A DNA stretch of 64,000 nt from Eriocheir sinensis (taxonomy: Eukaryota > Arthropoda > Malacostraca > Decapoda > Varunidae). Within the stretch, counting starts at the first letter, position 1; each line of letters opens with the position of its first letter. Of this stretch, positions 31,420-43,040 are shown piece by piece. Both the position numbers and the translations under genes were made by a program. A model generated the notes under the pieces. The model had not been told where the DNA came from. It searched no databases and saw only the letters and a list, made by a program, of their open reading frames with translations. The stretch is from NCBI RefSeq assembly GCF_024679095.1, contig NW_026110518.1, positions 1,009,281-1,073,280 of the forward strand, read 5' to 3'.

Positions 31420-33242
31420 TTGTGCGAGCAGCGAAATAACACTAATAAAAGCCCACCTTGGCTTAATAGCGAAATTAAACACTCAGTCAAGGAGAGAAAA
31501 TTGTCTTACAAGATAAAGAAAGAACGAAGCACGCCCGAAAACATTAGACTTTATAATGATGCCAGGCGACGAGTAAAAAGATTAGTATGTCAGGCAAAGC
31601 GTAGATATGAAGAAAATATTGCAGCCAACTGTAAAAATAATCCGAAATCTTTCTTCAGTTACATAAACAACAGAAAGGCGATCAGAAGTGGAATTGGACC
31701 TTTAACAAACAGCGACGGTGCACTAGTGACTGACAACCAACACATTGCAAATCTCTTAAACAATTACTTTTCCTCGGTGTTTAATACTAACAGTCTTCCT
31801 CCCACTACCACCAACACCAGTACTAATGTAAATCTCGAGCATGCATCAGATACTCTCCTCCCTCACAACCGTATTCAATATGTTCTTGCGACAAGGCATC
31901 GTCCTTTCGGATTGGAAAAAGGCTAACGTGACACCGATTTTTAAGAAAGGAGACAAAAAAATACCGACCCATTGGTCTAACTTCAATTGTAGGTAAGCTA
32001 CTTGAGAGCATAATTAGAGACAAAATGGTGAGTTACCTCGAAAGCCACTCATTAATTGGGGATTCACAACATGGCTTCCGTAACAAAAGATCCTGCCTAT
32101 CAAACCTATTGACCTTTTATAACGACCTCTTCTCAGTTTATGACGTAACCAAATCATTGGACGTAGTCTATCTTGATTTCCAGAGAGCGTTTGATAAAGT
32201 CCCACATCATAAATTACTTAATAGATTAAAGCAAATAGGCATTGACGGTCAAGTAAACCAATGGATCGCGAATTGGTTGAGGAACAGACAATAAAGAGTG
32301 GTGATTAACGGATTTAACTCAGAGTGGGCGCCGGTCACTAGTGGCGTCCCTCAGGGCTCGGTTCTTGGCCCAGTGCTCTTCATTATTTACATCAACGACG
32401 TGGATGTTGGACTCAATAATCGCATTAGTAAATTTGCAGACGACATAAAGATTGGTAACCCGGTTCTCACTGACGAAGACAGGCAAAGCCTCCAAGAGGA
32501 TTTGCACAAAATTTCAGCTTGGTCGGATAGATGGGAGATGCCCTTTAACGTAGACAAGTGCCAGGTCCTTCAAGTTGAAACGAGAAATAAGAAGTTCAAA
32601 TACGAAATGCGCGGCGTTAAACTCACAAGCGTTCAATGCGTTAAGGACCTGGGAGTCAAAATCGCGTCAAACCTCAGATTCTCATATCAATGCATCGATG
32701 CAGCAAATAAAGCGAACAGAAAGTTGGGCTTCATTAAATGAAACTTTTTATTCAAGAATAAAGATGAAATACTTCCGCTCTTCAATAGTTTAGTCAGACC
32801 CCACTTGAAATATGCGGTACAGTTTTGGTCTCTTCATCATGCAAAGGACATTGCTAAATTAGAAGGTGTTCAGTGTCGGGCAACAAAAATGATCCCTTCC
32901 TTGTGCAACAAATCCTACGAAGAAAGGCTTTCCACCCTTAACATGTTCTCTCTTGAGAAACGTCGCCTCCGAGGAAAACTGATCGAATGTTTTAAAATAC
33001 TTAATGGTTTCACGAATGTAGACAGAACAAAATTGTTTATGATCGATGACACTTTGCGAACGAGGAACGATGGCATAAAACTCAAATGTAGACAAGTAAA
33101 TTCAGACTGCACCAAATTTTTCTTCACCAACGTTGTAGTGCGAGAATGGAATAAGCTCCCATCGTCAGTGGTCCAGTGTAACACGATTGACTCCTTTAAA
33201 AACAAGCTCGAGCGTCACTTCCTTGAACTTAATATTAACTAA
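31420..33242 (+). pseudogene. Family A copy 2 reverse transcriptase, multiply broken
   Basis: Linker 31420-31850, then the internal deletion. The RT resumes at WKKANVTPIF and SYLESHSLIGDSQHGFRNKR, VVYLDFQRAFDKVPHHKLLN, stop, TSGVPQGSVLGPVLFIIYIN, FADDIKIG, WEMPFNVDKCQVLQ, a second stop and the thumb FWSLHHAKDIAKLEGVQCRA to VVREWNKLPSSVVQ. Stops and deletions lie as listed for the whole element. Confidence 0.85.
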
Positions 33243-33361
33243 AGTAGAAAAGCAACGTCTTGGAGCCATATGATTAGTGTAGATTCACTTAGGTTTAAGG
33301 ACAGACCACCTAGTCTGGAGCATGAGGTTTGTGTGGTCTGATTTTCTATGTAAATCTATGT

Positions 33362-33363
<2 letters not shown>

Positions 33364-33438
<75 letters not shown>
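33364..33438. repeat. (TC)n microsatellite at the 3' border of family A copy 2
   Basis: About 37 units fused to the element's 3' UTR. Confidence 0.97.
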
Positions 33439-33440
<2 letters not shown>

Positions 33441-33491
33441 GAGGCACCAACGAGGGCTAACACCCACATATTTTGGGGGTTTACCTATGGG

Positions 33492-33496
<5 letters not shown>

Positions 33497-33561
<65 letters not shown>

Positions 33562-33565
33562 GGGT
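33497..33565. repeat. (GA)n followed by a G-run
   Basis: About 27 GA units then roughly 13 G residues. It lies 58 bp from the (TC)n tract, giving an inverted purine/pyrimidine pair. Confidence 0.95.
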
Positions 33566-33659
33566 TCAGGCGATAAATTAGGGAGGGGGAGGGGGGTAAT
33601 GTTGGACCGTGGAACAAGCTTTATGTTGGAAGACTGCGACGCGATGCTTTTGGGGTAAA

Positions 33660-34030
33660 ACATATCGTGGGGAGACAAGGAGGAGGAGAATGAGGAGGAT
33701 GTTTGAGTTAAAGAAAGAGGAGGACCAGATTACCCTTATTGTCCGTCTCCGGCTATACGGGCATTTGGCACGCCCTCATTCATTGACTGAATATCCATAT
33801 GATATCCAAATCTCTCATGCAAGAATCAACCAGCATCTTCATTATTTCATCCCTTTCATTTGTAAACTCTAGAACAGCCTTTCCTAATGTTTCCTCCTGC
33901 CTACGACTTGAACGCTTTCAAAAGGGGTGTATCAAAACACCTTTCCGATTTTAACACTTCCGATTACTATTTAAACTTCTCACAGGAGCAGCGCCAACGG
34001 AATAGTTTTTTTTTTTTTAATACATTTTAC
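33660..34030 (+). pseudogene. RTE scrap joined to a family B C-terminal end
   Basis: 33735-33775 encodes RLRLYGHLARP (RTE C-terminal motif). From about 33775 the B C-terminus follows (YDIQISHARINQHLHYFIPF, the NSL and LSKGVYQNTF equivalents) with its 3' UTR (CAGGAGCAGCGCCAACGG, T-run, TTGAGCTGCCTCTTTT). Confidence 0.65.
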
Positions 34031-34244
34031 CTTTGAGCTGCCTCTTTTCAACCAATGGGAGCATACGCCGGGGGCTGCGTAGCCTCGCCCACCTTACGAC
34101 GCCATGTCCGGGGGTCACTCCGGGCAAGTATCCATGCAGATCCGCTTCCCATCCTGAGTACTTCCTGGCAGGATCTGTCGACTTCCTCAAGCCACGAACT
34201 CAGAGGGCGTCCCCTTCGCCTCCTCCACTCAGTAATGTCCCTTA

Positions 34245-35683
34245 AGCCCCGTTCACACTGTGCGACTCTGGGCCAAGGCAACCCACGACTCGAGGGTACA
34301 CGAGGTCTTGGGTGTTGATGTGAAAGGGTCGGGCATGTCTTGAAAGAGGTCTTGAGACTGTTGCTGAATGCTGCGTAGACGTCGTGACGGGAGTCTGGAG
34401 TCGTGAGGGGTAGCGCAAAAAAGTATTCCACGCTAAACTTTCACAACAAGAGTCGGCAAGAGTATGGACCAACCGTCACTTCCGGTTGAGGTCTGAGGGA
34501 GGTCGGGGGCAGTCGTCAAGACAGTCGTCAACAGTCTTGGCTTGTTTTTAGACAGTCGTGACGACTGTCGGGGCCATTTTTCAGTTTTTTACAGTTTCCT
34601 TTCGGCACAGTCGTCTGTGCCGACTACTTAAGAATGATGAGGGATTGTCGTGACGACAGTCTTCGCCTGATGAAGGACGTTCGTGACGACTGTCGGCTCA
34701 GAAATATTGGCTAACACTGCCGCTATCAAGAAATTTATATTTTTATTTTGTAATCACAAGCACAATAACAACTTATGGGCATGGTTACATTTCGCTGGCA
34801 CAAACTTGGGAGCCGCACAGCACTCACGCACCGCGCTGCCTCTCTCTTGTGTTGAATGACACAACTAGGGTTGCCACCCTGAGGTCAGAAAAATGTGGAA
34901 TGCAACATCTCACCCTCCAATACGGAATGGATCCATATTTAGAGGAACGGGTGGCAACCCTAAAATTTCTGGAGCATGCAATGAGTGACAGCCGCAGCAC
35001 GCTGCTGGTGGAGGCAAGAGGGAGGGGGGAGGGACGTCGCGTGTTTTACACGTATTTTAGGACGAACCTTTGACAAATTTAACGGACTGGTTTTGTGATT
35101 AACCGAAAAATGCGCTCACTACAATATTAAGATACTAAATTTTATCTGCTTGACCATTCAGATGATAAAATACCGTACGGAACAAATGCCGTTTCGTATT
35201 GGTTCAAAACGGAACGATACATTTCAGTCTCGTATACAGAGCGACTCCGTATTTTGAGGAACGGCAAGGCTGCCGCCAAGACAGTCGCCAAGACAGTCGC
35301 GAAAACAGTCGCGAAGACCGTCATGAAGATCGTCGCCCAACTCCTTGGCAACTGTCGATCAGCTTGTCGGCCAACCAGTTGACAGACAATCTGGAAGACT
35401 GTCGTCAAGACTTTCTGCGACTGTCGGCCAATCAGCCGGCAGATTCGTGGTTGTTGTAGACATGGCGCCATTTAAAAAATGATCGTTGAGACTCGTCTTG
35501 AGATTAGTTGGCAGCATGTCGCAGACATTCTGCCAACAAGTTGGCCGAATGTCCCAAACAGTCGGCAACCATGGCAGACGACACCAAGACGCCAAAAAAT
35601 TCTTGGAGTGTGGGAGTTGACTTGTCAAATGCAGAAGTCGCTGTGTTGTCGTGGCCAAGGGTCGGCACAGTGTGAACGGGACT
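34245..35683. mobile_element. PIF/Harbinger-like non-autonomous DNA transposon
   Basis: Target duplication TTA (34242-34244 and 35684-35686). The TIRs begin AGCCCCGTTCACACTGTG on the left and AGTCCCGTTCACACTGTG on the right complement, with similarity continuing (GACTCT.., CCAAGG). The 3-bp TTA/TAA duplication and CCGTTCACACTG ends fit PIF/Harbinger. The interior has many CAGTCG/CGACTG words, including the near-palindrome around 34553-34571, and no transposase. Confidence 0.88.
34867..34961. mobile_element. Small nested inverted-repeat element
   Basis: AGGGTTGCCACCC at 34867-34879 is exactly complementary to 34949-34961. It forms a 95-bp foldback inside the PIF/Harbinger-like element. Confidence 0.55.
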
Positions 35684-36029
35684 TTACAGAGACAGCCCGA
35701 TGAGCAAGGTCGGTTTATGGGTAGCGTGCCACGTGCCCGTATAGCCGGAGTTGGCGTTGACGAACTATGCAGGTAATAGCCGCGAATCAGTCTCACGGAG
35801 TAGTCACCGGTTTGACAAGGTCATTCCAGCGATATCCCATGATTCTGCGTAGAGACTTATTACCAAAGGCATCAATCCACCTCCCCAAGTCCCCATTTAG
35901 TGTCCAAGTCTCACAGCCATAGAGTAAGACAGGGAGCACAATGGACTTGAAGATCTGTATCTCTGTCCTTCTGCACAGGTATCAACAACGCCATATACTC
36001 GTGTTGAGCGATTCCATAACACCATGTAC

Positions 36030-37250
36030 CAGGCTAATCCACCGTAAGACTTCCTGGCGAGACTTCGCTGTTCTGCAACAACTGCAACATCAACCGTGGT
36101 ATTACACTGCTCAGTGTGCCAGGCAAGGTGCTCGCCCGCCTATTGCTGATGCAGATTTTCAGTCAGCTACTGAAGCTGCAGAGACCTGGTTTCATGCCTG
36201 GTAAGTCGACAACTGACGGTATCCTAGCGCTTCGTGTACTGGTGGAGCGCCGACGTGAGTTTCGACAGGGGATGCTTGCAGCCTATGTCGATCTCAAGAA
36301 GGCGTTTGACTCAGTGCATCGCGGGGCACTCTGGGATCCTCTGCGACTCCGTGGGATTCCTGCGAGGACTATTGGCTTGCTGACTGGCCTGTATTCTGGG
36401 ACAAAGTGCTGTTGTCCAGCTTCTTTTCCGTGAATGCGGGAGTGAGGCAGGGCTGTGTCCTTGCCCCATCGCTTTTCAACACTTGTATGGACTGGGTACT
36501 ACCATACTAGGCAGAGTTGTGGACCAGAGTCATTGTGGAGCATCCATTGGCAATACCAGGGTCACCGACCTTGTTTTTGCCGATGATGCAGTAATCCTGG
36601 CGGTGTCGCTGGAGGTTTTGGTGATGGCTCTCGAGGCACTGCACGAGGAGGCGAAGACCTTGGAACTTAAGGTCTCCTTGGACTAGACCAAGGTACAGGT
36701 GTTTGGAGGCTTGCTGGATGACACAGTACAGTCTGTTCATGCGTGTGGCGAGGACGTTGAGATCTCGAAAGATTTCACATACCTTGGTAGCGTAGTTCAT
36801 AACAACGGTGAGTCTCGCCAGGAAGTTTTTCGGCGGATTGGTCTGGCCCACGGTGTTATGGACTCGCTGAGCATGAGTATATGGCGTTGTCGATACCTGT
36901 GCAGAAGGACAAAGATCCAGATCTTCAAGTCCCTTGTGCTCCCTCTCTTACTCTATGGCTGTGAGACATGGACACTGAATAGTGACTTGGAGAGATGAAG
37001 GGATGCGTTTGAAAATAGACTGCCTAGGGCCCTTAGGCAAAATCATGATTTAACACGGGAACGGCTGTGATAAACCGGCGATCACTCCATGAGACTGAAC
37101 GGAGGCATATTACCTATATGATCGGTAATTTTCAGCGCTCCAACTATACGGGCACGTGGCACGCTGCCCAGAAGCCGACCCTGAGTAACAGTTGGGACTT
37201 GTTAATTTTGAATAGTGATGAGAATATAACTTCTCAGTTTCTGGGATTAA
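36030..37250 (+). pseudogene. RTE-type reverse transcriptase copy
   Basis: In order: SVPGKVLARLLLMQIF region, PGFMPGKSTTDGILALRVLV, GMLAAYVDLKKAFDSVHRGA, LRLRGIPARTIGLLTGLYSG, a GVRQGCVLAPSLFNTCMDWV equivalent in a shifted frame, VTDLVFADDAVILAVSLEV (catalytic FADD), KVQVFGGLLDDTVQSVHACG, LCRRTKIQIFKSLVLPLLLY, GCETWTLNSDLER, then decay. The motif set (GKSTTDGI, VRQGCVLAP, FADD, YGCETW) is that of RTE-like elements frequent in molluscs and crustaceans. At least four frame changes or stops are present. It lies head-to-head with the minus-strand copy ending at 35990, and the segment coding for the FKS-LVLP region occurs in both. Confidence 0.87.
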
Positions 37251-37259
37251 CTTCAGCCG

Positions 37260-37935
37260 ATTAAACACATCATCTTTTCTTAAAAATGCCGCCTCACGTA
37301 ACCGTTTATGTTCACCGTCAGTTGAGGAAAGCTTTGTACATTTTTTCTTTTGACACACGATGCATCTGTCCTTCTGGCGCGGACTGCTTTCGCTGACGTT
37401 CAGATGAACCGCTGGAATTGAAGCTTCTTTGGATTCCATTATATGAAGATCCACAAAGAAAAGGCGTTACGTAAGCCATCATCTGAGCTAGAAATGTCAG
37501 AGTACATACATATTAGGCCGGAAATGCAATCTCACAACATCGAACAGACTCCCTAAAAATCTAAATTTGAGATTTTAATTTGAACATTCAACTTTGTATG
37601 TTTTCACAGTAACCTAAAAATATTTCTCTTACCCAAAAATGTCTGATTACATCAAAAGAGTTATTTTAAAGATGAGTATTTTGGAGTTATTTGGTTCAGT
37701 TATGATTGATTGATTGATTGATAGTTTATTGTTGCAGGTAAACAACAAAGGAGAATATTATGACAATTTCACATTTTTTTCAAAATGGCCGCCAGAATGA
37801 AAATGTCCAAAGAGTGAAATGTCTACCCAATTTAACATCATTCATTAGCTACTGTAGAACCTATTTCTGCAGTAAAACTGCGTGCACAACCATTTTTTTA
37901 CGGATATGTAGCCTGGATCCTGGACTACCAGGCTG
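37260..37935. other. AT-rich stretch without a gene
   Basis: Contains four to five TGAT units at 37706-37724 and an ORF on the minus strand at 37110-37454 with no known domain. Confidence 0.45.
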
Positions 37936-37937
37936 TT

Positions 37938-38105
37938 TCTGACCATCCCGAGTGAAGGAGACCCAGGGGACGCCCACAGAGTTCGTGGCTTGAGCAGGTC
38001 GACGGATCCTGCCATGAGGCAGCCTACTTGGGATGGAGGGGCCGGCATGGAGACTTGTCCGGAGAGACCCCGGGGGTGGCGTCGGAGGGTGGGCGAGGCG
38101 ATTAA
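37938..38105 (+). pseudogene. RTE 3' terminal fragment
   Basis: GRRRPRGRPQ-like through SSWLEQVDGSC, then a frame-broken match to the C-terminus (ETPGVASEGGRGD corresponds to WRRRVGEA), ending near 38105. Confidence 0.7.
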
Positions 38106-38132
38106 TTGATTAGAGTTGCCTCATTTACTGTA

Positions 38133-38188
38133 AAACACACACACACACACACACACCATGTTGTATTGACATTTCTACAACAATGGGT

Positions 38189-38227
<39 letters not shown>

Positions 38228-38459
38228 GCTTCGGTAGCTCAATGGTTAAAGCTCTGTGCTGCCAGGCTTCGCTGCCGGCATGCAAAGGGGCGAGGAGCGG
38301 TTACTGTCCCCCCATGAGCAAGGAGGATGAAGGGAGTGTGGTTAGTGAACTATAAGCAGTACCCAGTGATTGCTATAATCAGCTTGCCCGTGTCGGGAGG
38401 CTACTTAATATATATAATTGTTGGCGACGACGAGCCCATATCGTGATCAGGCCGTGGTG

Positions 38460-38517
<58 letters not shown>
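38133..38517. repeat. Block of three (CA)n tracts with tRNA-like insert
   Basis: CA tracts at 38133-38154, 38190-38226 and 38461-38517. Between the last two lies a segment beginning CGCTTCGGTAGCTCAATGG with an A-box-like TAGCTCAATGG but no B box, a possible SINE head remnant. Confidence 0.7.
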
Positions 38518-38519
<2 letters not shown>

Positions 38520-39400
38520 TGGCCTCGTTGGAGTGGTGAGTGTTTATTAACCAAATGTTTTGCCGAAATAATGTGTTTGTTTCAAGTTATATTTTTCAGA
38601 GGGCGTCTCAGAGGAGCTCTTCATGGAATTTGCTTTTTTTTTTTAATTTATAAAAATTAGCTACGGGAGTTAAAGTAATAAATCTGTTATAGATTATTGG
38701 TTTGAATTGATTGGGTTCATTTGCAGACATCATTTGTATTTTACATTAATATTTTTGTGAAGGGAAAAAAATGTACCGTTGACACCACTCTGAGGGTCGA
38801 GTGGTATCAGGTACGAACGTACGTGAATTGCACTTTTTTTTTTTAAATCGCGTTCTGTTTCTTGTGATAACTTACGAACCCCGTGGGCTTGTCTCGCGCC
38901 AGGCTGTGTTCAAACGTGATAGGCAATTAATATTAAAGACACTGCGTCCCTCTGCCGGTGTGTTTTGTTAAGAGAGGTGTGGAGTCGGAGTCGTAACCTT
39001 AAAATTTTCTGGAGTCGGAGTCGAAATTTTTTATATCCGACTCCACACTCGTGATTGCTTAGTAGGCCGGGTAGACAGGGTAAGGCAGCATTCCTGGCTG
39101 CCTTTCTAAAGTAACATCATCTCCCTCTCCTTTTAAAAATTCCTTTCCCTCTCCCCTTCCAGACGCCTCTCCATCCAAAATGTACGAAGTGGATTTATTA
39201 TTTTGTTTACCCATGCGCTGTTCCCTTTCCGTAAAAAAAATTAAAAAAATAAAAAAAACTACTACTTCCTCCTTGGTCTCATTTTTCTCATTCTTTCTTC
39301 CGTATCTCATTCACCTTCCTCATTGGCCTCTCTCATTCTTAATTATGGTAGAAAATCGTAGCAGTTTTCATCTATTTTTTTAAGCAATGACACCGATTTT
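38518..39400. other. AT-rich DNA with a GGAGTCGGAGTCG motif pair
   Basis: GGAGTCGGAGTCG occurs at about 38983 and 39012, with a partial complement (CCGACTCCACACTC) at 39037-39050. No gene is seen. Confidence 0.4.
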
Positions 39401-39404
39401 CACC

Positions 39405-40527
39405 GTCCCGCGACATACAGATGGTTCACACATTCTTCCCGTAACATACAGATGGTTCACACATTCTTCCCGTAACATACAGATGGTTCACACATTCTTC
39501 CCGTAACATACAGATGGTTCACACACTCTTCCCGTAACATACAGATGGTTCACACATTCTTCCCGTAACATACAGATGGTTCACACACTCTTCCCGTAAC
39601 ATACAGATGGTTCCCACTTTCTGCCCGGAACATACAGATGGTTCGGACATTCTTCCTCCTCCGTAACATACAGATGGTTCACACATTCTTCCCTCCCAGT
39701 AACATACAGATGGTTCACATTCTTCCTGTAACATACAGATGGTTCACACATTCTTCCCTCCGTAACATACAGATGGTTCACATTCTTCTCCCGTAACATA
39801 CAGATGGTTCACACATTCTTCCCTCCCGTAACATACAGATGGTTCACACATTCTTCCCTCCCGTAACATACAGATGGTTCACACATTCTTCCCTCCCGTA
39901 ACATACAGATGGTTCACACATTCTTCCCTCCCGTAACATACAGATGGTACACACTCTTCCCTCCCGTAACATACAGATGGTTCACACATTCTTCCCGTAA
40001 CATACAGATGGTTCACACATTCTTCCCGTAACATACAGATGGTTCACACATTCTTCCCTCCCGTAACATACAGATGGTTCACACATTCTTCCCGTAACAT
40101 ACAGATGGTTCACACATTCTTCCCTCCCGTAACATACAGATGGTTCACACACGCTTCCCGTAACATACAGATGGTTCACACATTCTTCCCGTAACATACA
40201 GATGGTTCACACATTCTTCCCGTAACATACAGATGGTTCACACATTCTTCCCGTAACATACAGATGGTTCACACATTCTTCCCGTAACATACAGATGGTT
40301 CACACATTCTTCCCGTAACATACAGATGGTTCACACATTCTTCCCATGACATACAGATGGTTCACACATTCTCCCCGTAACATACAGATGGTTCACACAT
40401 TCTTCCCGTAACATACAGATGGTTCACACATTCTTCCCGTAACATACAGATGGTTCACACATTCTTCCCGTAACATACAGATGGTTCACACATTCTTCCC
40501 ATGACATACAGATGGTTCACACATCCT
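39405..40527 (+). repeat. 31-bp minisatellite, about 35 units
   Basis: The unit CGTAACATACAGATGGTTCA CACATTCTTCC recurs every 31 bp, with 33-35-bp variants carrying extra CCCT/CTCC. Units differ mostly at the CTTCC(CTCC) junction. Open frames on the minus strand (NHLYVTG and CEPSVCYG repeats) are products of the repeat. Confidence 0.95.
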
Positions 40528-40726
40528 TCCATTCACAGGCGAGGCGGGCGGCAAGCAACAGGCAGTGACGGGAATAGAATGAATGAATGTGCATTGGAAC
40601 CACAGCAAGGATGGTCGAATGAGACAACAGAACCACAACAAGAATGAGGGAGGGAATGAGATACCAGCAGCAGAACCACCACAGCAAGAATTATATACAG
40701 ACCTTACTGTAATGAAATGCATGTGG

Positions 40727-40802
40727 TAGTGGTAGTAATAGTAGCAGTAGTGGTAGTAATAGTAGTAGTAGTAATAGTAGTAGTAGTAGTAGTAGTAATA
40801 AT
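40727..40802. repeat. (TAG/TAA)n microsatellite
   Basis: Interrupted trinucleotide repeat leading into the polypyrimidine tract. Confidence 0.93.
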
Positions 40803-40837
40803 AGAAATAGTTTGCAAGATTTATAGTAGCAAGAGCT

Positions 40838-41985
40838 TCCTCCTCTTCTTCCTCCTCCTCCTCTTTTACTATATCTTCTCTCTCCTTCTCTTTGCATTTT
40901 CCTCCTTCCTAATATATATTTTCTTCTCCTCTTCTTCTTTGTCTTTTTCTTCTTCTTCTACTTCTTCTTTTCTTCTACTTCTTCTTTTCTTCCTATATTA
41001 TTTTGTCATTTATTTCTTCTTTCCTTTATTTTTCTTCCTTTCTGATATATGTCATTCTTTATCCTTCTTCCTCCTCCTCCTCCTTCTTTATCGCTTCCCC
41101 TCCCTCTCCTCTTCCTATAGGATTCATTTTTATTTCATTTCTCTCTCTTTCCTTTCTACTTTTTCCTCCTCCTCCTCCTCCTCCTTCCTCTTTCCTTTCT
41201 TACTTTTCTTCCTTTGCTCCTTCTCCTCCTCATCCTTCTTTGACCCCTCCTCTTCCTCTCCAAGGATTCGTTTTCTAGAATTTTGTCTTTTTCCTTTCTA
41301 CTTCTCCTCTTCCTTCCTCTCTCCCCCTTTCTGCCCTTTCTTCCTTTATTCTCCTGCTTATTATTTCTTCTTATTTTTTTTTATATTTTTCCTTTTCTCC
41401 GTTTTTCCTCCTCTTCCTTTTTTTTCTATATCTCCATCGTTAGTTTTCTTCCTTCGTTTCTCCTCCTACTTGTCCTTGTCCTCCTCCTCCTCCTCCTCCT
41501 CCTCTTCTCCTCTTGTAATCTTATGTCTTTCTTATACTTCTCTTCCTCCTCCTCCTCCTTGTTTTCTCTATTTCCTTCCTTAATTTTATCCTTCGTTTCT
41601 TCTCCTACTTTTCCTCCTCCTCCTCCTCCTCCTCTTCTAAACTTATGTCTTTCTTATACTTCTCTCTTCCTGCTCCTCTTCCTTGTTTTCTCTATTTCCA
41701 TCATTTATTTTCGTCCGTCATTTATCCTCTTACAGATCCTCCTCTAGCTATAATTTTCTTCATCTGTTCCTCCTCCTCCTCTTCTAAACTTACGTCTTTC
41801 TTATATTTCTCTTTTCACAGTTTTCACTACACCTCCTTTTCTGTTCCTCCTCCTCCTCCTCTTTCTTATTTTCTATGTTTTTTTCCTTTGTTCCTCTCCT
41901 ACAAATCCTCATCTATAATATTTTTCCTTAGTTCCTCCTCCTCCTATTTTTCCTCTTCTAAATCTTCCCTTCTCCTTCCCCTATA
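40838..41985. repeat. 1.1-kb polypyrimidine tract
   Basis: Over a kilobase of almost only C and T on the plus strand, mostly TCC/TTC words, with repeated AACTTATGTCTTTCTTATAC segments (about 41518, 41639, 41788) that suggest local duplication. Plus-strand frames here are Ser/Phe/Leu-rich artefacts. Confidence 0.93.
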
Positions 41986-42146
41986 ATTTGCATGCAAGAG
42001 AAAGTATATTAAGGCATGGGTGTATATTGAACAGATGCATTAGTTTTGTCATTCTTGTGTATTTCCATGACAGATAATACTAATAACAATAATAATAATG
42101 TTTCACTAGTCTCGTACGTGCACTGAGGAAACCCAGGCCTTCAGAG

Positions 42147-42368
42147 TACAAGCCAGGGCAGCAAGCGAACTCAACCATCGTGCCAGGGGCCAATTCTGCG
42201 GCACTACACCTGACGTCCCACCCTAACAGTGTGGACATTGAGGGAATGATGACTGATGATGAGACTAATGCACTTGTTCAATACACTCCTTTACTTTCAT
42301 TTACACTTCCTTCTGCTTCCATATTATACAGGAGGACTATAAGTAGGAGGAGGAGGTTCTGCTCATAA
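42147..42368 (+). CDS. Possible exon, unknown protein
   Basis: After a CAG (about 42145-42147) the frame reads YKPGQQANSTIVPGANSAAL, HLTSHPNSVDIEGMMTDDET and NALVQYTP before a less protein-like end. The composition is coding-like, but no domain is recognised, no donor is clear and the frame runs to the edge of a SINE. It may be chance. Confidence 0.3.
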   Translation, partial: YKPGQQANSTIVPGANSAALHLTSHPNSVDIEGMMTDDETNALVQYTPLLSFTLPSASILYRRTISRRRRFCS

Positions 42369-42379
42369 GGGACTCAGTT

Positions 42380-42418
<39 letters not shown>

Positions 42419-42760
42419 TTGCAGCCTATTATGCCCTGGTAGGCTTCTTCCGTGGATCCTGATGGTCGGTCCAAGCCTTATTTCCGGTAGGTCCTGATGG
42501 TCGGCCCAGCCCGTTCTGGCGCAGGCGAGTGTTTAAAGTGGCGCCATCTTGCATTGGCTCATGCTGCCCTCCCAGAGCTCATCTTTGATCCTAGAATCTA
42601 GAGTATGGGTTGATAGGTGGTCTTCTGGACAGCATGTGGGTAGTTTTAAGCCACTCGGCGGCGGCTGAAAAATCCCTGCTTGGTGGCACTGGGCGGATTG
42701 AACTCTGCCTCCTGAACACTGGCCGTGAACAGGCCTTTGACTCAGCCACCGCCTCCCCCA
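42380..42760 (-). mobile_element. tRNA-derived SINE copy 3
   Basis: Poly(A) tail seen as T-run 42380-42414, shared body, and a diverged B box (GAGTTCAATCC as its complement at 42695-42705). The A-box region is shortened relative to copy 2. Confidence 0.86.
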
Positions 42761-42895
42761 ACTTTTATTGCAAGGGCCGGGTCCATCCCCAGCAGTGAGG
42801 CACACACTTTGAGATTTTAAACTGTTATTGCCACGTCACTGATGCTTCACGAATTCAAATATACAAGAAAAAGATGAGTGGCAAGCACAACACAC

Positions 42896-43040
42896 ACTCT
42901 CTCTCTCTCTCTCTCTCTCTCTCAGGGGCCTAGACTCAAGCCATTTTTTTCTATCATTTATTTATTTACTTAATACTAATACAAATTTAATCTCTTCACC
43001 AAAGTCTGAGTTGGGAAAAGGAATCTCTCTCTCTCTCTCT
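42896..43040. repeat. Two short (CT)n tracts
   Basis: 42897-42924 and 43024-43041, separated by AT-rich DNA. Confidence 0.9.

Larger units (their letters stand above)
30508..33363 (+). mobile_element. Family A non-LTR retrotransposon copy 2, bracketed by (TC)n
   Basis: Closely similar to copy 1 at 11148-14144, but truncated further into ORF1. Lesions not shared with copy 1 include a T-run frameshift at about 30810, a deletion of about 115 bases at 31848 removing the NKSPGPDKV block, loss of about 10 bases in the NYRP codons near 31965, CAA to TAA at about 32291 and AGA to TGA at about 32739. The 3' UTR stem (33302-33309 with 33333-33340) is intact. Confidence 0.88.
34040..35990 (-). pseudogene. 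RTE-type RT C-terminus, split by a PIF/Harbinger-like element
   Basis: The minus strand has two parts. 35990-35684 encodes RTEIQIFKSIVLPVLLYGCE, TWTLNGDLG, DAFGNKSLRRIMGYRWNDL, then RQRQLRLYGHVARYP-like sequence. 34244-34040 encodes EWRRRRGRPLSSWLEEVDRS, a RTWRRKVGEATQPPAYAPIG end and the 3' terminus. Removing 34245-35683 plus one TTA joins them in frame (AVSVRDITEW across the site). The remaining stops show the copy was already decayed. Confidence 0.88.

Noticed and set aside
35270..35340. Tandem repeat of CAGTCGCCAAGA words as a separate satellite
   Set aside because: Lies inside the PIF/Harbinger-like element and is part of its CAGTCG-rich body.
36030..37250. Twin-priming pair with the minus-strand RTE copy at 34040-35990
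   Set aside because: The segment coding for RRTxIQIFKS is present in both copies and the plus copy runs on past it, so two separate insertions are more likely.
38227..38300. tRNA gene after a CA repeat
   Set aside because: Only an A-box-like word is present; there is no B box and no cloverleaf.
39405..40527. CRISPR-like regular repeats
   Set aside because: Units are contiguous and nearly identical throughout; there are no unique spacers, no cas genes, and the DNA is eukaryotic.
40717..41986. Long Ser/Phe/Leu proteins (up to 288 codons)
   Set aside because: Artefacts of the polypyrimidine tract; no domain and no codon structure.
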